Below are positions 5,491 to 5,646 of a DNA stretch of 5,646 nucleotides, piece after piece. Within the stretch, counting starts at the first letter, position 1, and every line of letters starts with the position of its first letter. Made by a program: the position numbers and the translations under genes. The notes beneath the pieces are model-generated. The model made no database searches, was not told the origin of the DNA, and worked only from the letters and a program-made list of their open reading frames with translations. The DNA comes from Lonsdalea quercina subsp. quercina (GTDB taxonomy: Bacteria > Pseudomonadota > Gammaproteobacteria > Enterobacterales > Enterobacteriaceae), in contig NZ_JIBO01000002.1 in the NCBI RefSeq assembly GCF_000688655.1, positions 237,830-243,475 on the forward strand, given 5' to 3'.

Positions 5491-5646
5491 TCAGGGTCTC
5501 TGGGCCGCCGGTTGCCTGTACAGAACGGCAAAGGCTCTCCAGACGCCGGGGGGCAGCTTTTCGCTCTCCGTCCTGCTGACAATCCGGTAATACTGCGCGC
5601 CGCGCTGATTGGCCAGGCGCAGTACTTCTCGGTCCGCGTCATCAGG
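5491..5646 (-). CDS. DUF1471 (YdgH/BhsA/McbA family) protein, C-terminal 51 residues (partial)
   Basis: The frame is open from the right window edge to the TGA at 5493-5491, so only the 3' end of the gene is present. The fragment begins PDDADREVLRLANQRGAQYY and contains RIVS and VWRAFAVLYR. This matches the second half of DUF1471 domains, small periplasmic alpha/beta proteins linked in E. coli to biofilm, peroxide and acid stress. There the typical pattern is a helix ending in an xGA motif, a YYRI-like strand, and a final strand ending AILY. By eye it resembles both E. coli BsmA (which also has a PDDA motif) and YjfN. Both lie downstream of rlmB in E. coli, so synteny supports the family but does not decide between them, and no symbol is given. 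The protein extends eight residues past the final strand. It is probably the first gene of a two-gene unit with the small secreted protein. Confidence 0.8.
   Translation of the reverse strand, partial: PDDADREVLRLANQRGAQYYRIVSRTESEKLPPGVWRAFAVLYRQPAAQRP

Noticed and set aside
5100..5642. Other-frame open stretches over the 3' end (plus 5100-5579, minus 5286-5642)
   Set aside because: They overlap the better supported minus-strand pair in other frames and lack family features; the DUF1471 match is in a different frame from the 5286-5642 stretch.

Overview
This window is a chromosomal segment from a member of the Enterobacterales. The evidence is the nsrR-rnr-rlmB gene order, proteins that match Escherichia coli RNase R and RlmB closely along their length, and an E. 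coli-like GTG start for nsrR. A divergent Tar/Tsr-type chemoreceptor and a DUF1471 gene next to rlmB would fit a motile plant-associated lineage such as the Pectobacteriaceae (Dickeya, Pectobacterium, Brenneria, Lonsdalea). That finer placement is inference from memory of gene neighbourhoods. No mobile element, CRISPR array, tRNA or rRNA was seen.

Layout. Positions 1-865, minus strand: the first 288 residues of a methyl-accepting chemotaxis protein that runs off the left edge. Positions 866-1344: a divergent intergenic region with a terminator-like hairpin on the chemoreceptor side and a candidate sigma70 promoter on the nsrR side. Positions 1345-1794, plus: a decayed nsrR, the nitric-oxide-sensing Rrf2 repressor. 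Positions 1811-4264, plus: intact rnr (RNase R, 817 aa). Positions 4265-4401: a spacer with a perfect 9-bp hairpin. Positions 4402-5133, plus: intact rlmB (243 aa). Positions 5151-5170: a strong hairpin between convergent genes, probably a shared terminator. Positions 5180-5467, minus: a small secreted protein that I do not recognise. Positions 5491-5646, minus: the C-terminal 51 residues of a DUF1471 stress or biofilm protein, which lies just upstream of the small secreted gene.

The main result is in nsrR. It reads as one open frame from start to stop, so a routine pipeline would call it intact. Compared with E. coli NsrR, it carries a 2-nt deletion near 1576 and a 1-nt deletion near 1685. 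The two cancel, but the segment between them is read out of frame. That segment encodes the Cys-x4-Cys-x5-Cys ligands of the [Fe-S] cluster, which survive only in the +2 frame. The predicted protein therefore keeps both ends of NsrR but has no cluster site, and its DNA-reading helix is also altered. The frame stays open to within 16 nt of the rnr start, so ribosome traffic into rnr is preserved although the sensor looks lost.

rnr (3'-to-5' exoribonuclease) and rlmB (23S rRNA Gm2251 methyltransferase) are housekeeping RNA-metabolism genes that share the nsrR transcript in E. coli. Nothing here suggests a new multi-gene defence or metabolic system. The points worth following are the cryptically broken nsrR, the unknown small Trp-rich secreted protein paired with the DUF1471 gene, and the hairpin just upstream of rlmB.
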